A DNA stretch of 64,000 nucleotides from Mucilaginibacter sp. PPCGB 2223 (GCF_001705515.1 NZ_MDJS01000002.1:248001-312000), one strand, 5' to 3'. Shown: positions 36,149-46,026, numbered from the stretch's first letter. Program-made: numbers and translations. Notes: a model not told the origin generated them from the sequence alone.

Positions 36149-36985
36149 GTGAGCCGCTGTTGTGCATTGTTTGGCCTGAGTAAACAGGCTTACTATAAAC
36201 AGGTAAAGTGCAAAAATGAGAACGAGGCGGCCTGGAGACAACTGAAGCCGTTTGTGCTGAACTTACGGCGCAAGCTGCCACGGCTGGGCACCCGCAAGCT
36301 GCACTACCTGTTAAAAGAGCAAGGAGTTGCTATAGGCAGGGATGGCTTGTTTGAGTTGTTAAGGAAAGAAAATATGCTGGTGCCGACACGTAGAAAATAC
36401 GTAAGAACAACCAATTCCAGTCACTGGATGCGTAAATACCCTAATTTGGTAAAGGATATTGAACTCAACCGGCCTGAACAGATTTGGGTGGCAGATATCA
36501 CTTACCTGGATACAAAAGCAGAGGGTAATGTGTACCTGCATTTAATTACAGATGCCTATTCAAAGCAGATCGTGGGTTATGAACTGTGTGATAATATGAC
36601 GGCAGAATCAACCCATAAAGCATTGAAAATGGCTTTAAACGAAAGACAATACAAAGACCAGGCACTGATCCATCATTCGGACAGAGGCTTGCAATATTGC
36701 AGCAAGCTTTACACGGAGTGCCTGATGGCAAACCATATCGCTATCAGCATGACGGAAAATGGCGACCCGTATGAAAATGCAGTTGCTGAAAGGGTCAATG
36801 GGATACTCAAGGATGAGTTTGGCTTAGCAGATCAGCTGAACGACATTAAAGAAGCAATGAAACAAGTAGAACAAAGCATATTCACTTATAATCATTACAG
36901 GCCGCATTTGAGTTGCAGTATGTTAACACCAATTCAAATGCATAAACAAAAGAAAATTAAAGTAAAATTGTATCACCAAAAATAG
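36149..36985 (+). CDS. IS3-family transposase OrfB (DDE integrase domain)
   Basis: A 278-residue catalytic part counted from the GTG at 36149. The same frame is open back to 36098, and the extra residues (including RQIISKLAQTRPRK) resemble the usual OrfB N-terminus, so the native product may start earlier or be a fusion. The HTH_21 region includes LGTRKLHYLLKEQGV. The catalytic triad is D116 (WVADITYLD), D178 (HHSDRGLQYC) and E214 (NAVAERVNG), with the D-35-E spacing of retroviral-type integrases. The frame is +1 relative to orfA rather than the canonical -1, so expression may need re-initiation or a +1/-2 shift, or this copy has an indel. Confidence 0.92.
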   Translation: MSRCCALFGLSKQAYYKQVKCKNENEAAWRQLKPFVLNLRRKLPRLGTRKLHYLLKEQGVAIGRDGLFELLRKENMLVPTRRKYVRTTNSSHWMRKYPNLVKDIELNRPEQIWVADITYLDTKAEGNVYLHLITDAYSKQIVGYELCDNMTAESTHKALKMALNERQYKDQALIHHSDRGLQYCSKLYTECLMANHIAISMTENGDPYENAVAERVNGILKDEFGLADQLNDIKEAMKQVEQSIFTYNHYRPHLSCSMLTPIQMHKQKKIKVKLYHQK

Positions 36986-37008
36986 TCAACCTTTTTTAGG
37001 ACTCGACA
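36979..37008. repeat. Right terminal inverted repeat of the IS3 element
   Basis: On the minus strand it reads TGTCGAGTCCTAAAAAAGGT, matching the left end except at positions 5, 6, 12 and 18 of the first 26. It is followed by GAG (37009-37011), the second target-duplication copy. Confidence 0.88.
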
Positions 37009-37055
37009 GAGTTATTTAGTTAATTAGCACACCGTTAACCCTTATTATTAATTGA

Positions 37056-37880
37056 ATGAAAAACATCTACATTTATCTATGTCTCGCTGTACTTGTTTTG
37101 CTGGCATCTTGTTCGCCTAAAGGCAAATACTATAAAACCAATAAAGTTTATACTCACCAGGCGGATTCGTTCGCACGTATACTAAAATCGGAACAACCCG
37201 CTATGTTAACCGATTCGATGGGCATGAGCATCCCCTCTGAATGGGTAGGCACCGTAAACTTTGGTATCCGTAAACCTGCATATGTGATCATCCATTACAC
37301 GGCGCAAAACTCGTTAGACGAGACGGAGCGCACCTTTACCTTAAAACGCACCGCAGTTAGTGCGCACTATGTGATCGGCCGTGATGGTAAAGTAGTGCAC
37401 ATGGTGAACGATTACCTGCGCGCCAATCAGGCAGGTATCGGCAAATGGGGCAGCGTGATTGATATGAACAGCTGCTCAATAGGCATCGAATTAGATAACA
37501 ATGGGGAGGAGCCTTTTAGCGAACCATTGATCAACAGCTTGATCAGCCTGTTAACCAAACTAAAAAAAGCTTATAGCATACCTACCGCTAACTTTATCGG
37601 CCACGAAGATTTTGCACCAAAACGTAAACCCGACCCGGGACCGCTCTTCCCATGGAAAAGAATGGCCGAACATAGCTTTGGCTACTGGAGCGACGATGTG
37701 CTGGAGCTTGCTCCCGATAACTTCGACCCGGTTATTGCCTTGCGCCTGATCGGTTATGATACCAGCGATCTGAACAGTGCCATCGTAGCCTTTAAGCGCC
37801 ATTTTGTACAAAGCGATATCAAAGGTAAATGGACGCAGCTTGACCTGAACATCCTGTACAACGTTTATCAGAAGTATTAG
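37056..37880 (+). CDS. N-acetylmuramoyl-L-alanine amidase, AmpD-like lipoprotein
   Basis: A 274-residue peptidoglycan amidase anchored by lipobox LASC (Cys19). The Amidase_2 fold shows VIIHYTAQNS (zinc-ligand histidine), SAHYVIGRDGKV, NSCSIGIELDNNGE, and GHEDFAPKRKPDPGPLFPW, which carries the second histidine and the aspartate ligand. It cuts the bond between muramic acid and the stem peptide, acting in cell-wall turnover or recycling in the periplasm. The C-terminal part (DDVLELAPDNFDPVIALRLIGY) looks like a small peptidoglycan-binding helix bundle. The IS ends 48 bp upstream of the start, so the element may have displaced or changed its promoter. Confidence 0.9.
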   Translation: MKNIYIYLCLAVLVLLASCSPKGKYYKTNKVYTHQADSFARILKSEQPAMLTDSMGMSIPSEWVGTVNFGIRKPAYVIIHYTAQNSLDETERTFTLKRTAVSAHYVIGRDGKVVHMVNDYLRANQAGIGKWGSVIDMNSCSIGIELDNNGEEPFSEPLINSLISLLTKLKKAYSIPTANFIGHEDFAPKRKPDPGPLFPWKRMAEHSFGYWSDDVLELAPDNFDPVIALRLIGYDTSDLNSAIVAFKRHFVQSDIKGKWTQLDLNILYNVYQKY

Positions 37881-37934
37881 CATAAGCTTTTATTTAAGGC
37901 GTTTTTGTATATTTAGGCACCTAAACTTTACACT

Positions 37935-38807
37935 ATGCGCCTGGTTAAACCGCTGCTGTTAGCGATAACGCTCTGCTATTGTTCTTTCGCGAAAGCACAA
38001 AACGATGATAAACTTTCGTACGATTTTTCGTTCGGAAAAACTGCCGCCAGCAAAGGCGGCGGTACGTTTATCGGTAACAGTATCAAAATGACTTTCCCGA
38101 TAGGGAAAGGTTTTAGCCTTGGGCCTGAGTTAGGCCTGATGAATGTAAACGATACCCATTCGCTGCTGGATAGCGCGTCGTACAAAACCATTGGGCTGTC
38201 GTTGGGCTACCATACCAAACTCGGCGAAAAAACCATCATGGTTATTCATGTTGAGCCATTGCTGGCATCGGATTTTAACGATATTTCGGGCGAAGACCTG
38301 CGCTTTAAATCGGAAGTGTTGTTCCTGTCGCCAACCAGCAGAAAGTTTGCCTTAGGGTTTGGCCTGGGTTACCAGTACCAGTTTAGCGGCAGTCAGCTAT
38401 TGCCGATCGTGACCATGATCTGGCACATCAGCGATAACATTACCCTGAGCGGGCCACTGCCTTTGGTACCCCGGCTGGATTTTAAGCTGAACGATAAATG
38501 GACGCTTGGCGGCGGCTTTAAAGGCGACTTTGGGTCGTACAGGCTTAGCGCCACTAAATTTAACAGCCGATACGTGCAATACCGCAGCTCAAACTTTGGT
38601 ATCACTACCCAATACATGCCTGATAACAAACTTACATTAGGTGGTTTTTTAGGCATAGGCAGCCGCAAGCTGGATATTTATCAGAAGGACCAGACCGTGC
38701 CCCTGCGTATTTACGGCTGGAACATAGGCGGCGGTAGTTATACACCCTACTTTACACAAAAGTACAGTGGCCTGGCCCTCAACCTGAGTTTGGCCTGCAA
38801 ATTATAG
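37935..38807 (+). CDS. Predicted outer-membrane beta-barrel protein, function unknown
   Basis: A 290-residue protein with a signal peptide ending FAKA before QNDD. It has regular alternating hydrophobic/polar strands rich in glycine and aromatic residues (FSLGPELGLMN, FALGFGLGYQYQF, GLALNLSLACKL at the end). This is the look of a small porin-like barrel, possibly one of the DUF6268-type families. No catalytic motif is recognised. It overlaps the stop region of the convergent TolC gene by 6 bp, with no room for a separate terminator. Confidence 0.6.
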   Translation: MRLVKPLLLAITLCYCSFAKAQNDDKLSYDFSFGKTAASKGGGTFIGNSIKMTFPIGKGFSLGPELGLMNVNDTHSLLDSASYKTIGLSLGYHTKLGEKTIMVIHVEPLLASDFNDISGEDLRFKSEVLFLSPTSRKFALGFGLGYQYQFSGSQLLPIVTMIWHISDNITLSGPLPLVPRLDFKLNDKWTLGGGFKGDFGSYRLSATKFNSRYVQYRSSNFGITTQYMPDNKLTLGGFLGIGSRKLDIYQKDQTVPLRIYGWNIGGGSYTPYFTQKYSGLALNLSLACKL

Positions 38808-40139
38808 CGATAACCGCCCCTGGTAATAATCTAATATCTTGGTGCGGATGAGGTAATCGTACCGGCTGCTGATGAGGCTTGTTTTTGCCCTGTCGAGATT
38901 GCCTTTTACAATCAGGAAATCGACAGAGGTCAATACTCCCGCATTGAACCTGATCTCGGCCACCCGGAACGATTCGGCAAAAGCATCTACCTGCTCGATC
39001 AGCAGTTTATAACGATCGTAAGCGGCAGACATGTTCACGTAAGCCTGATCGATGTTTTCGCGAAGTTGAATACGTGTGTTTTGCTCAATATATTGCGTGT
39101 TCAACAGATCGAGCTTGGCTAATTTGATCTTATTTCGGTTTTGAAAATAGTTTAGGATAGGCACGTTGATACCCACGCCCAACGACGTACCGTAATTGTT
39201 TTGCAGCTGATTGACATAACCCACGCTGGTACCGCCGCTTGCCGAACTCGAGTAATTGGTACCTAAATTACCTCCCAGCGAAATGGATGGTATCAAGGCA
39301 CCTTTAGCTATCTGTACACTTTTTTCGGCACTTTGTCGGCGCAGTTCGGCAGCTTTTACATAAGCGAGGTCGGTAAGTGCTTTGTTGTAGATCTGGTCGG
39401 CGGTTTCGTTATATTGCACTGGTAGCTGATCGGCCAGCTGACGTTGTATCCTTACGTTTTTGTTATAGGGCACGTTCATCAGTTGCAGCAGGGTTAGCCT
39501 GGCAATATCGAGCGTACTTTTGGCATTCACCACATTTAGTTTATCGGCAGCAGCCTGGCCTTTCAGATCGTAATAAGCAGATGGCAGCACGGCACCGTCT
39601 TTGTTCAATACCGCCTGGCGTTCTTCCTGCTTTTGCGATACCACGGATTGTGTGTTAGCCTGGGTAAGCTGGTCTTCGGCGTTAAGTACCTGCAGGTACG
39701 AAGTAATAACGTTGAGGGTAAGGTTATCCTTAGCCTGCTGAAAATCCATTTTACCGGCCTGGTATGCCAGCGATGTTTGCTTTACTGCGTTTTGCAGGGT
39801 TAGCCCGCTTGATAGGGTAAGGCTGCTGTTCAAGGCATACGTTGCAGAAGTAAACTGCGTGCTTACATACTGGTTGGTTGAGGGGTTGAGGCTGCGGCCA
39901 TCGCTGATGCTATGGTCAACTGAGCCGTTAAAACTGGGCAGCATGTTTTCGCGGGCCTGCTGGTAACTGATGCGGTTGCGCTCCATCTGTATCTCGCTTT
40001 GCTTAACTACCAGGTTGTTTTTGATGGCGATATCCAGGCATTGCTGCAGGGTTAAAGTGGTATCGGGTGCCTGGGCAAAGGCCATGTTAATGCTTATCGC
40101 GATAAAAAACAGAGAGAATATATATTGCAGATATTTCAT
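38802..40139 (-). CDS. TolC-family outer-membrane efflux protein
   Basis: A 445-residue outer-membrane channel of type I secretion and efflux systems. The signal peptide ends NMAFA before QAPD. Two OEP repeats follow. The first starts LTLQQCLDIAIKNN. Both halves have long coiled coils with the usual A/Q/N-rich helices (SYQQARENMLPSFNGSVDHS, ISLGGNLGTNYS strand regions). The gene is last in a leftward cluster, 11 bp after the ABC ATPase, strongly suggesting that the ATPase and the permeases upstream form a MacAB-TolC-like exporter. No membrane fusion protein gene is visible in the window. Confidence 0.92.
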   Translation of the reverse strand: MKYLQYIFSLFFIAISINMAFAQAPDTTLTLQQCLDIAIKNNLVVKQSEIQMERNRISYQQARENMLPSFNGSVDHSISDGRSLNPSTNQYVSTQFTSATYALNSSLTLSSGLTLQNAVKQTSLAYQAGKMDFQQAKDNLTLNVITSYLQVLNAEDQLTQANTQSVVSQKQEERQAVLNKDGAVLPSAYYDLKGQAAADKLNVVNAKSTLDIARLTLLQLMNVPYNKNVRIQRQLADQLPVQYNETADQIYNKALTDLAYVKAAELRRQSAEKSVQIAKGALIPSISLGGNLGTNYSSSASGGTSVGYVNQLQNNYGTSLGVGINVPILNYFQNRNKIKLAKLDLLNTQYIEQNTRIQLRENIDQAYVNMSAAYDRYKLLIEQVDAFAESFRVAEIRFNAGVLTSVDFLIVKGNLDRAKTSLISSRYDYLIRTKILDYYQGRLSL

Positions 40140-40150
40140 GTTTGTAAAAC

Positions 40151-40828
40151 TCAGATATTGCGCGATGAGTCGATCTTACCATCGAGCAGGTTGATGATGC
40201 GCGAGCCAAACTCGGCGTTCTTTTCGGAGTGGGTAACCTGAATGATGGTTACGCCATCCTCTTTGTTGAGCTTGCGGAAGAGCTCCATAATATCCTCGCC
40301 CTGTTTGGAGTTGAGGTTACCGGTAGGCTCATCGGCCAGTAATAATTTAGGTTTGGTGATCAATGCGCGTGCTATGCCAACCAATTGCTGTTGCCCGCCC
40401 GAAAGCTGTGCCGGGAAAAGGTCTTTTTTACCGACGATCTGGAAGCGATCAAGGATATCCGCAACAAGCGCCTTACGTTCGCTGCTTTTTACATCCTGGT
40501 AAATGAGCGGGGTTTCGATGTTTTCGTAAACGGTGAGCTCGTCTATCAGGTGATAGGCCTGGAAAACAAAACCAATATTGCTTTTATACAAAGCCGAGCG
40601 TTGTTTTTCTTTGAGATTATGTATGGCTTCTCCCAAAAAGTAATGATAACCTTCGGATGGCTCATCCAGCAAACCGATGATGTTGAGCAGGGTTGATTTG
40701 CCCGAACCCGACGGGCCCATGATGGAGATAAATTCGCCGGCATCAACATCCAGATCGATTTTGTTGAGCACAAAAGTTTTGTTACCGCCTACATTGTAGT
40801 GCTTTGAAATATTTTTGAGTGATAGCAT
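40151..40828 (-). CDS. ABC transporter ATP-binding protein, MacB/LolD type
   Basis: A 225-residue nucleotide-binding subunit. Walker A GPSGSGKST is at residues 38-46, Q-loop VFQAYHLI at about 88-95, signature LSGGQQQ at 142-148, Walker B LLLADE at 162-167, and the H-loop histidine in VTHSEKN. Length and sequence fit the stand-alone ATPases that pair with FtsX-type permeases. It follows permease 1 by 127 bp and precedes tolC by 11 bp. It may serve several of the nine permeases, as only this and the partial ATPase at the right edge are encoded nearby. Confidence 0.95.
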   Translation of the reverse strand: MLSLKNISKHYNVGGNKTFVLNKIDLDVDAGEFISIMGPSGSGKSTLLNIIGLLDEPSEGYHYFLGEAIHNLKEKQRSALYKSNIGFVFQAYHLIDELTVYENIETPLIYQDVKSSERKALVADILDRFQIVGKKDLFPAQLSGGQQQLVGIARALITKPKLLLADEPTGNLNSKQGEDIMELFRKLNKEDGVTIIQVTHSEKNAEFGSRIINLLDGKIDSSRNI

Positions 40829-40955
40829 TTTATTGGTTCATTAGTTTATTAAGTTCATTTGTTGATTAGGTTCATGGTCGATCTATAAACCATGGTACTT
40901 GCATTTTATTATTCCCGTTTTCCCACTCACTGTTCGCCATTCACTACTCACCAAA

Positions 40956-43346
40956 TCATTCGTTCCTTAAACTGGTAACCGGGTTGGCCAAAGCCGCCCT
41001 GATGGACTGAAAGCTGATGGTAGCAAAAGCGATCAGCACGGCCATACATCCGGCGGCAGCCAAAACCCACCATTGGATGTTGGTACGATAGGCAAAATCC
41101 TGCAACCACCGGTTCATAGCGTACCAGGCCAGCGGCGATGCAATAATGATAGCGATAAACACCAGCCTGATAAAATCCATCGATAACATATTGACTATGG
41201 TTGATACGCTTGCACCTAATACTTTACGGATGCCGATCTCTTTGGTACGTTGCTCTGCGGCGTAAGCAGCCAGGCCAAACAGGCCAAGGCAGGCTATCAA
41301 AATAGCCAATGTGCTGAAGGATATAAACAGTGTACCAATGCGTTGCTCGGCGCGGTAGGTGGCATCAAAATCCTCATCCATAAACGAGTAGCTGAACTGC
41401 TGGTTGGGTGAGAAGTTTTTCCACTTGTTTTCTATCTGCGCTATTAATCCCGATAGGTTGGCTGTACTAACCCGGGCAGTTACAGAACCACGATCTTCGT
41501 TATAAACCAGGGCAACAGGTTTTATCTGGTCGCGTAAGGAGCTGAAGTTAAAATCCTTCATCACACCAACAATATGAAAGGCCTGCAGGCCGAAGCTAAA
41601 GCGGTACACGGTTTTGTTAAGCGGATCTTTAAAACCAAAGCGTTTTACAAAGGCTTCGTTCACGATCAGTCCCGATGAGTCTGACGCCATTCGTGGTGAG
41701 AAATTACGCCCCGCGATGAGCTTAATGCCTAAGGTATTGATATAATCCTCGTCGACCGGCCAAAAATCGGATAAAACATCTTGTTTGATATCGATCGGTA
41801 AAGCCGGAAATAAACCCGTTACATTGCGGTCTTCGCCGGTTGGCAGATAGGTGCTCATGGTGGCGCTAAGCACACCGGACATTTGCTTAATTTCCTGCTT
41901 TAATATCTTAGCCTGGTTGCCCAATACCGCTGTGTTTTTAATTATCAGTACCTGGTCGCGGTTAAAACCGAGGTTTTTGTTATGGATAAACTTTAATTGA
42001 TTATAAATAACCAGTGTGCCGATGATGAGGAAGATAGAAATGGAAAACTGGAAAACCACCAAAAAGCTGCGCAGAAAACTGCCCCTAAAGCCAGTAGATA
42101 GTTTGCCTTTCAATACTTCGATAGGTTGAAAAGCCGACAGGAAAAACGCCGGGTACGATCCTGCAAGGAAACCGATAACTACGACGATAAGCAACAATGA
42201 TGGTATTAACCACAGCATCGAACTTAAAGTAAAAGCCAGGTGTTTTACTGCCAGTTGGTTGAAGAAAGGCATAAGCAACCAGGCCAACAGTACAGCGATA
42301 ACGGTTGAAACCAATGTCACCAAAACCGACTCGGTGAGGAACTGGAGGATGAGATATTTGCGTGCCGAACCTAATACCTTGCGTACACCAACCTCGCGCG
42401 CGCGGTTTGAGGAGCGCGCTGTGGCCAGGTTCATAAAGTTAACGCAGGCTATCAGCAATATAAATATGGCAATTACCGAAAATATGTATACGTATTGGAT
42501 GCTCCCTTTCTCCATCAACTCGTATTGGGCAATGGAGTGCAGGTGGATATCCAGCAACGGTGTTAAAGTATAGGTCAAATAATTACCGTTGGTATGCATT
42601 GATTCGGGATAGTGTTTATAAGCAATGGCCTGCATTTCGCTTTCCAGCTTTTTAATATTGGCTCCCGGTTTAAGCATTACGTAGTTGTGTACCCCGCCGT
42701 ACCCCCAGCCGCCACGTGTAGATTCAGGGATGGACGAGTACGATAAAAAGAAATCATAATTAAAATGCGACTGTGTAGGTACATCTTTAATAACAGCGGT
42801 TATTTTGTAAAAGCTGGTATCGTTAATGGTAAGGGTTTTACCGACAACATCGTTCGTGTTAAAATACTTTTGGGCGGTGCTTTGGGTAATTACTGCGGTG
42901 TGTGGCTCATCCAGTGCGGGCTTTCCGCCAATGGCGGGTAAAGTAAAAATGTCGAATATGCGCGAGTCGGTATAAACGATGTTCTTTTCCTGGATGTCGT
43001 TATTCCCTTTTTTGATGCGGAACTTTTGGGCGGAAAGGAACAGCGTATTCACCGGGATGAACCTTGCCTGTTTTTCAAATTCCGGCAAATCTTTAGTGGC
43101 GTAAAGCAATGGCTTTTCCGATCCGGCGAACACCTGTTCGTTGCCATTTAACCGTGCGGTTTCAGTTATGCGATAGATGCTGTCGGCTTTGGTGTTGTAA
43201 CGATCGTAACTTAGCTCATCAACCACATAAAAAACAATGAGCAGGCAGGTAGCCAACCCAACCGATAGCCCCAAAACATTAATAGCCGTAAAGCCTTTGT
43301 TTTTTTTAAGGCTGCGATACGCCGTTTTAAAATAGTTTCTGATCAT
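40956..43346 (-). CDS. MacB/FtsX-type ABC permease, array member 1
   Basis: A 796-residue inner-membrane protein. An N-terminal membrane helix (NVLGLSVGLATCLLIVFYVV) is followed by a periplasmic MacB core domain. Then come three helices around the first FtsX core (REVGVRKVLGSARKY), a second periplasmic domain, and the second FtsX core (KEIGIRKVLGASVSTIV) with the last helices. It ends NPVTSLRNE. Proteins of this type transmit ATPase movement to the periplasm rather than forming a pore. It is the last permease in transcription order, nearest to the ATPase and TolC genes, so it is the best candidate partner of both. It was probably created by tandem duplication with its eight neighbours. Confidence 0.93.
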   Translation of the reverse strand: MIRNYFKTAYRSLKKNKGFTAINVLGLSVGLATCLLIVFYVVDELSYDRYNTKADSIYRITETARLNGNEQVFAGSEKPLLYATKDLPEFEKQARFIPVNTLFLSAQKFRIKKGNNDIQEKNIVYTDSRIFDIFTLPAIGGKPALDEPHTAVITQSTAQKYFNTNDVVGKTLTINDTSFYKITAVIKDVPTQSHFNYDFFLSYSSIPESTRGGWGYGGVHNYVMLKPGANIKKLESEMQAIAYKHYPESMHTNGNYLTYTLTPLLDIHLHSIAQYELMEKGSIQYVYIFSVIAIFILLIACVNFMNLATARSSNRAREVGVRKVLGSARKYLILQFLTESVLVTLVSTVIAVLLAWLLMPFFNQLAVKHLAFTLSSMLWLIPSLLLIVVVIGFLAGSYPAFFLSAFQPIEVLKGKLSTGFRGSFLRSFLVVFQFSISIFLIIGTLVIYNQLKFIHNKNLGFNRDQVLIIKNTAVLGNQAKILKQEIKQMSGVLSATMSTYLPTGEDRNVTGLFPALPIDIKQDVLSDFWPVDEDYINTLGIKLIAGRNFSPRMASDSSGLIVNEAFVKRFGFKDPLNKTVYRFSFGLQAFHIVGVMKDFNFSSLRDQIKPVALVYNEDRGSVTARVSTANLSGLIAQIENKWKNFSPNQQFSYSFMDEDFDATYRAEQRIGTLFISFSTLAILIACLGLFGLAAYAAEQRTKEIGIRKVLGASVSTIVNMLSMDFIRLVFIAIIIASPLAWYAMNRWLQDFAYRTNIQWWVLAAAGCMAVLIAFATISFQSIRAALANPVTSLRNE

Positions 43347-43435
43347 AACCGTGGTTATTTAGTTATTGTGTTAATTGATCATGATATTTTATTGAACTTG
43401 TTCCATTCACTGCTCACTACTCTCCGTTCACCAAA

Positions 43436-45880
43436 TCATTCATTCTTCAAACTATCCACCGGGTTGGCTACCGCCGCCCTGATGGTTTGAAAGCTTAACG
43501 TTACCAATGCTATCAGCACCATTAAAACCCCGCTCAGCGCGAATATCCACCAGTTTATTGTGGTACGATAGGCGAAGTTTTGCAACCAATTATTCATGGT
43601 GTACCACGCTACCGGCGAAGCAACGATAAAAGATATCAATACCAGCTTTACAAAGTCTGTCGATAGTATCGCAACCAAATGCGTAACCGAAGCGCCCAGG
43701 ACCTTACGAATGCCGATCTCTTTGGTACGCAGGCTGGTGGTGTAAATAACCAGTCCCAGTAAACCAAGGCAGCTGATAAATATGGCCAGCCCGGTAGCCC
43801 AGATTAACAAGCTCGATATGTGTTGTTCTTTTTCGTAAAACTTAGCAATGGCCTGATCGTAAAACTCATACTCAAAATCGTCCTCGGGGTAAATATCCTT
43901 ATACGCTTTACTTATTTTGCCGATGGTAGTTTTCCAGGCTGTGCCGTCATTGTTTTCGGGGCCTAAAGCTACATGCAGTTCATAACTATTGCTGCTTGCG
44001 CCTGTAAATATCAGCGGCCGTATCGCAGCATGTAACGATTCCTGGTTAAAATCGCGCATTACACCAATTACCGGGAGCTTTACGCCGCTCCAGTCGAGCG
44101 TTTTACCGACTGCATCTGCGGCATTTTTAAAGCCGATCATATGCGCGTAGGTTTCGTTCACAATAGCTTCTTTAACGGTATCACTTTCGTGCGTGTTATT
44201 GCCTGCCAGCAGTTTAATGTGGTACAATTTCAGGTAGTTCGTATCGCCATATTTAAACTGCACGTCCAGTTGTATGTCCTTCTTTCCGTCTTTGTAGTTA
44301 ACCTGCCCGGAGTTTGTGCCGTTAGTAGCCGGGGTATTGCCACCGAGGCTAACCATTTCGATGCCGGGAATATTTTTTAACCTGTTCAATAACACGATTC
44401 GGTTGTTGGCTTGCTTGCTAAAAAACGGCGTGCTAAAACTAATGATGGCATCTTTTTTAAAGCCAAGATCTTTGTTGAGCGAATAATGTATCTGCTTGGC
44501 TACCAAAAACGTGCCCATTATAAAAAACTGGGCAATTAAAAACTGGAATACCGTTAACGATTTACGGATCCATACGCGGCGGGTTTGGCCGGTGTTGGCA
44601 TACGCCTGATTTTTGAGCACCAGTACCGGGTTGTAGCGGGATAATATCCACGATGGGTAAAAGCCGGATAACACACTAACTGTGATAACCAGTAAGATCA
44701 TAAACGCGACGAGATCGGGCTGATGCAGCAAACTAAAATGCAGATCTTTGGGTATAAAGCCCGAAAATATATTAAACAGCACCGGTGCCAGTATCACCGA
44801 TAAAATAGTGGCCAGCAGGGTTATCAAAAATGTTTCGCTTAAAAACTGGATAATGAGCTGTGTTTTGGTGCTGCCCATCGTTTTACGGATCCCGATTTCT
44901 TTGGCCCTTTGCGAGGCATGCGCGGTTGACAGGTTAATAAAGTTAATACTGCCTAATAGCAGTAAGAATGCGGCAACGGTGAGTAAGCCGTACAAAGTGC
45001 CTTTGCTGGCAAGCCGCCCATTATAGTTGCGATAATTACTGTTAAAGTGCAAATCGCTTAACGGTTGCAGCATAAAGGCCGATTCAAAACCCTTATGCTT
45101 TTTTACATATTTGGTGTTGAGTACACGCAGTTGTTGTTCAATTTGCCCGGGTGTTGTGCCCGGGTTTAGTTTAACATACAATTGCGATGAGCCATTCGTC
45201 ATTCCCCAGTTATCCCAGCTGTAATTCTTTTTTAACCCCGTGGCTGGGATGGTTGAAAGCGATATAAAATCGTGAAAAGTAAAGTCGCTGTTATGGCTCA
45301 GCGTTTTTACTACACCGGTTACCGTAGTAGCTATGCTATCGTATATCACCTGGCGGCCCACAACCTGGTCGGCACGCAGATCGGGGAAATACAGTTTTGC
45401 GATCTTATCTGTTAAAACCACTTTTAGCGGATCATTCAGCGCCGAATTTGCCGACCCGGCTATCCATTCGTATGGTATCAGTTTAAAATAGTTGGCATCG
45501 GCAAAAATTAGATTATCCTGGTTTTTTAAAATCAAGGGCTGTTTGGTATTTCCGGGGATGATCACTTTGGTTTCGGAGTTATGCTGATGGAAAGCGGCAA
45601 CCACGTGGATACCGCTCAACTCGTTACGTACGGCCTCACCAACCGGGGCGGGTACACCGCTATTATGATAAGGATTGCCCGAAAACTTCATGTCAGATAC
45701 TACCCGGTATATCCGGTCATTATCCTTTTCAAATTTATCGAAGGTAAAATCGTAATTTACAATAAGGTATATGACGAGGGACGCGCTTATGCCTATCGCC
45801 AAACCCAATATATTGATCAGCGTGAATACCTTGAATCGCATCAGGCTGCGCCAGGCAGTTTTAAAGTAGTTTTTCAGCAT
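43436..45880 (-). CDS. MacB/FtsX-type ABC permease, array member 2
   Basis: An 814-residue inner-membrane permease. The start at 45880 (MLKNYFKTAWRSL) was chosen by alignment with the other members; the frame also has an ATG at 45901. The two FtsX cores are KEIGIRKTMGSTKTQ and KEIGIRKVLGASVTHLV, and the C-terminus is NPVDSLKNE. In this member the helix before the second core reads LVIYTTSLRTKE instead of the AEQRTKE seen in several others. It is separated from member 1 by 89 bp and from member 3 by a longer 215-bp spacer containing inverted TGGTGAGT/ACTCACCA arms. Confidence 0.92.
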   Translation of the reverse strand: MLKNYFKTAWRSLMRFKVFTLINILGLAIGISASLVIYLIVNYDFTFDKFEKDNDRIYRVVSDMKFSGNPYHNSGVPAPVGEAVRNELSGIHVVAAFHQHNSETKVIIPGNTKQPLILKNQDNLIFADANYFKLIPYEWIAGSANSALNDPLKVVLTDKIAKLYFPDLRADQVVGRQVIYDSIATTVTGVVKTLSHNSDFTFHDFISLSTIPATGLKKNYSWDNWGMTNGSSQLYVKLNPGTTPGQIEQQLRVLNTKYVKKHKGFESAFMLQPLSDLHFNSNYRNYNGRLASKGTLYGLLTVAAFLLLLGSINFINLSTAHASQRAKEIGIRKTMGSTKTQLIIQFLSETFLITLLATILSVILAPVLFNIFSGFIPKDLHFSLLHQPDLVAFMILLVITVSVLSGFYPSWILSRYNPVLVLKNQAYANTGQTRRVWIRKSLTVFQFLIAQFFIMGTFLVAKQIHYSLNKDLGFKKDAIISFSTPFFSKQANNRIVLLNRLKNIPGIEMVSLGGNTPATNGTNSGQVNYKDGKKDIQLDVQFKYGDTNYLKLYHIKLLAGNNTHESDTVKEAIVNETYAHMIGFKNAADAVGKTLDWSGVKLPVIGVMRDFNQESLHAAIRPLIFTGASSNSYELHVALGPENNDGTAWKTTIGKISKAYKDIYPEDDFEYEFYDQAIAKFYEKEQHISSLLIWATGLAIFISCLGLLGLVIYTTSLRTKEIGIRKVLGASVTHLVAILSTDFVKLVLISFIVASPVAWYTMNNWLQNFAYRTTINWWIFALSGVLMVLIALVTLSFQTIRAAVANPVDSLKNE

Positions 45881-46026
45881 ACCGATTCTAAATTTAATCA
45901 AACGGGCTACAATAATATACCAAATATTTAATTTGTTGATTTATAGATACTTATAACAAAAATGAGCAAATTTTATGTTCGTTATTGTGACAGCAGGCGT
46001 ACGGTTTTGATACACATGGCGAGTTG

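Larger units (their letters stand above)
35717..37008 (+). mobile_element. Complete IS3-family insertion sequence (IS150-like)
   Basis: A 1292-bp element bounded by imperfect terminal inverted repeats that start 5'-TG and end CA-3', and flanked by a 3-bp duplication GAG (35714-35716 and 37009-37011). It carries orfA (helix-turn-helix) and orfB (DDE integrase domain). It sits between the NHL-protein gene and the amidase gene without interrupting either. The intact ends and duplication suggest a fairly recent insertion. A canonical A AAA AAG slippery heptamer is at 36096-36102, but orfB is not in the -1 frame. Confidence 0.93.
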
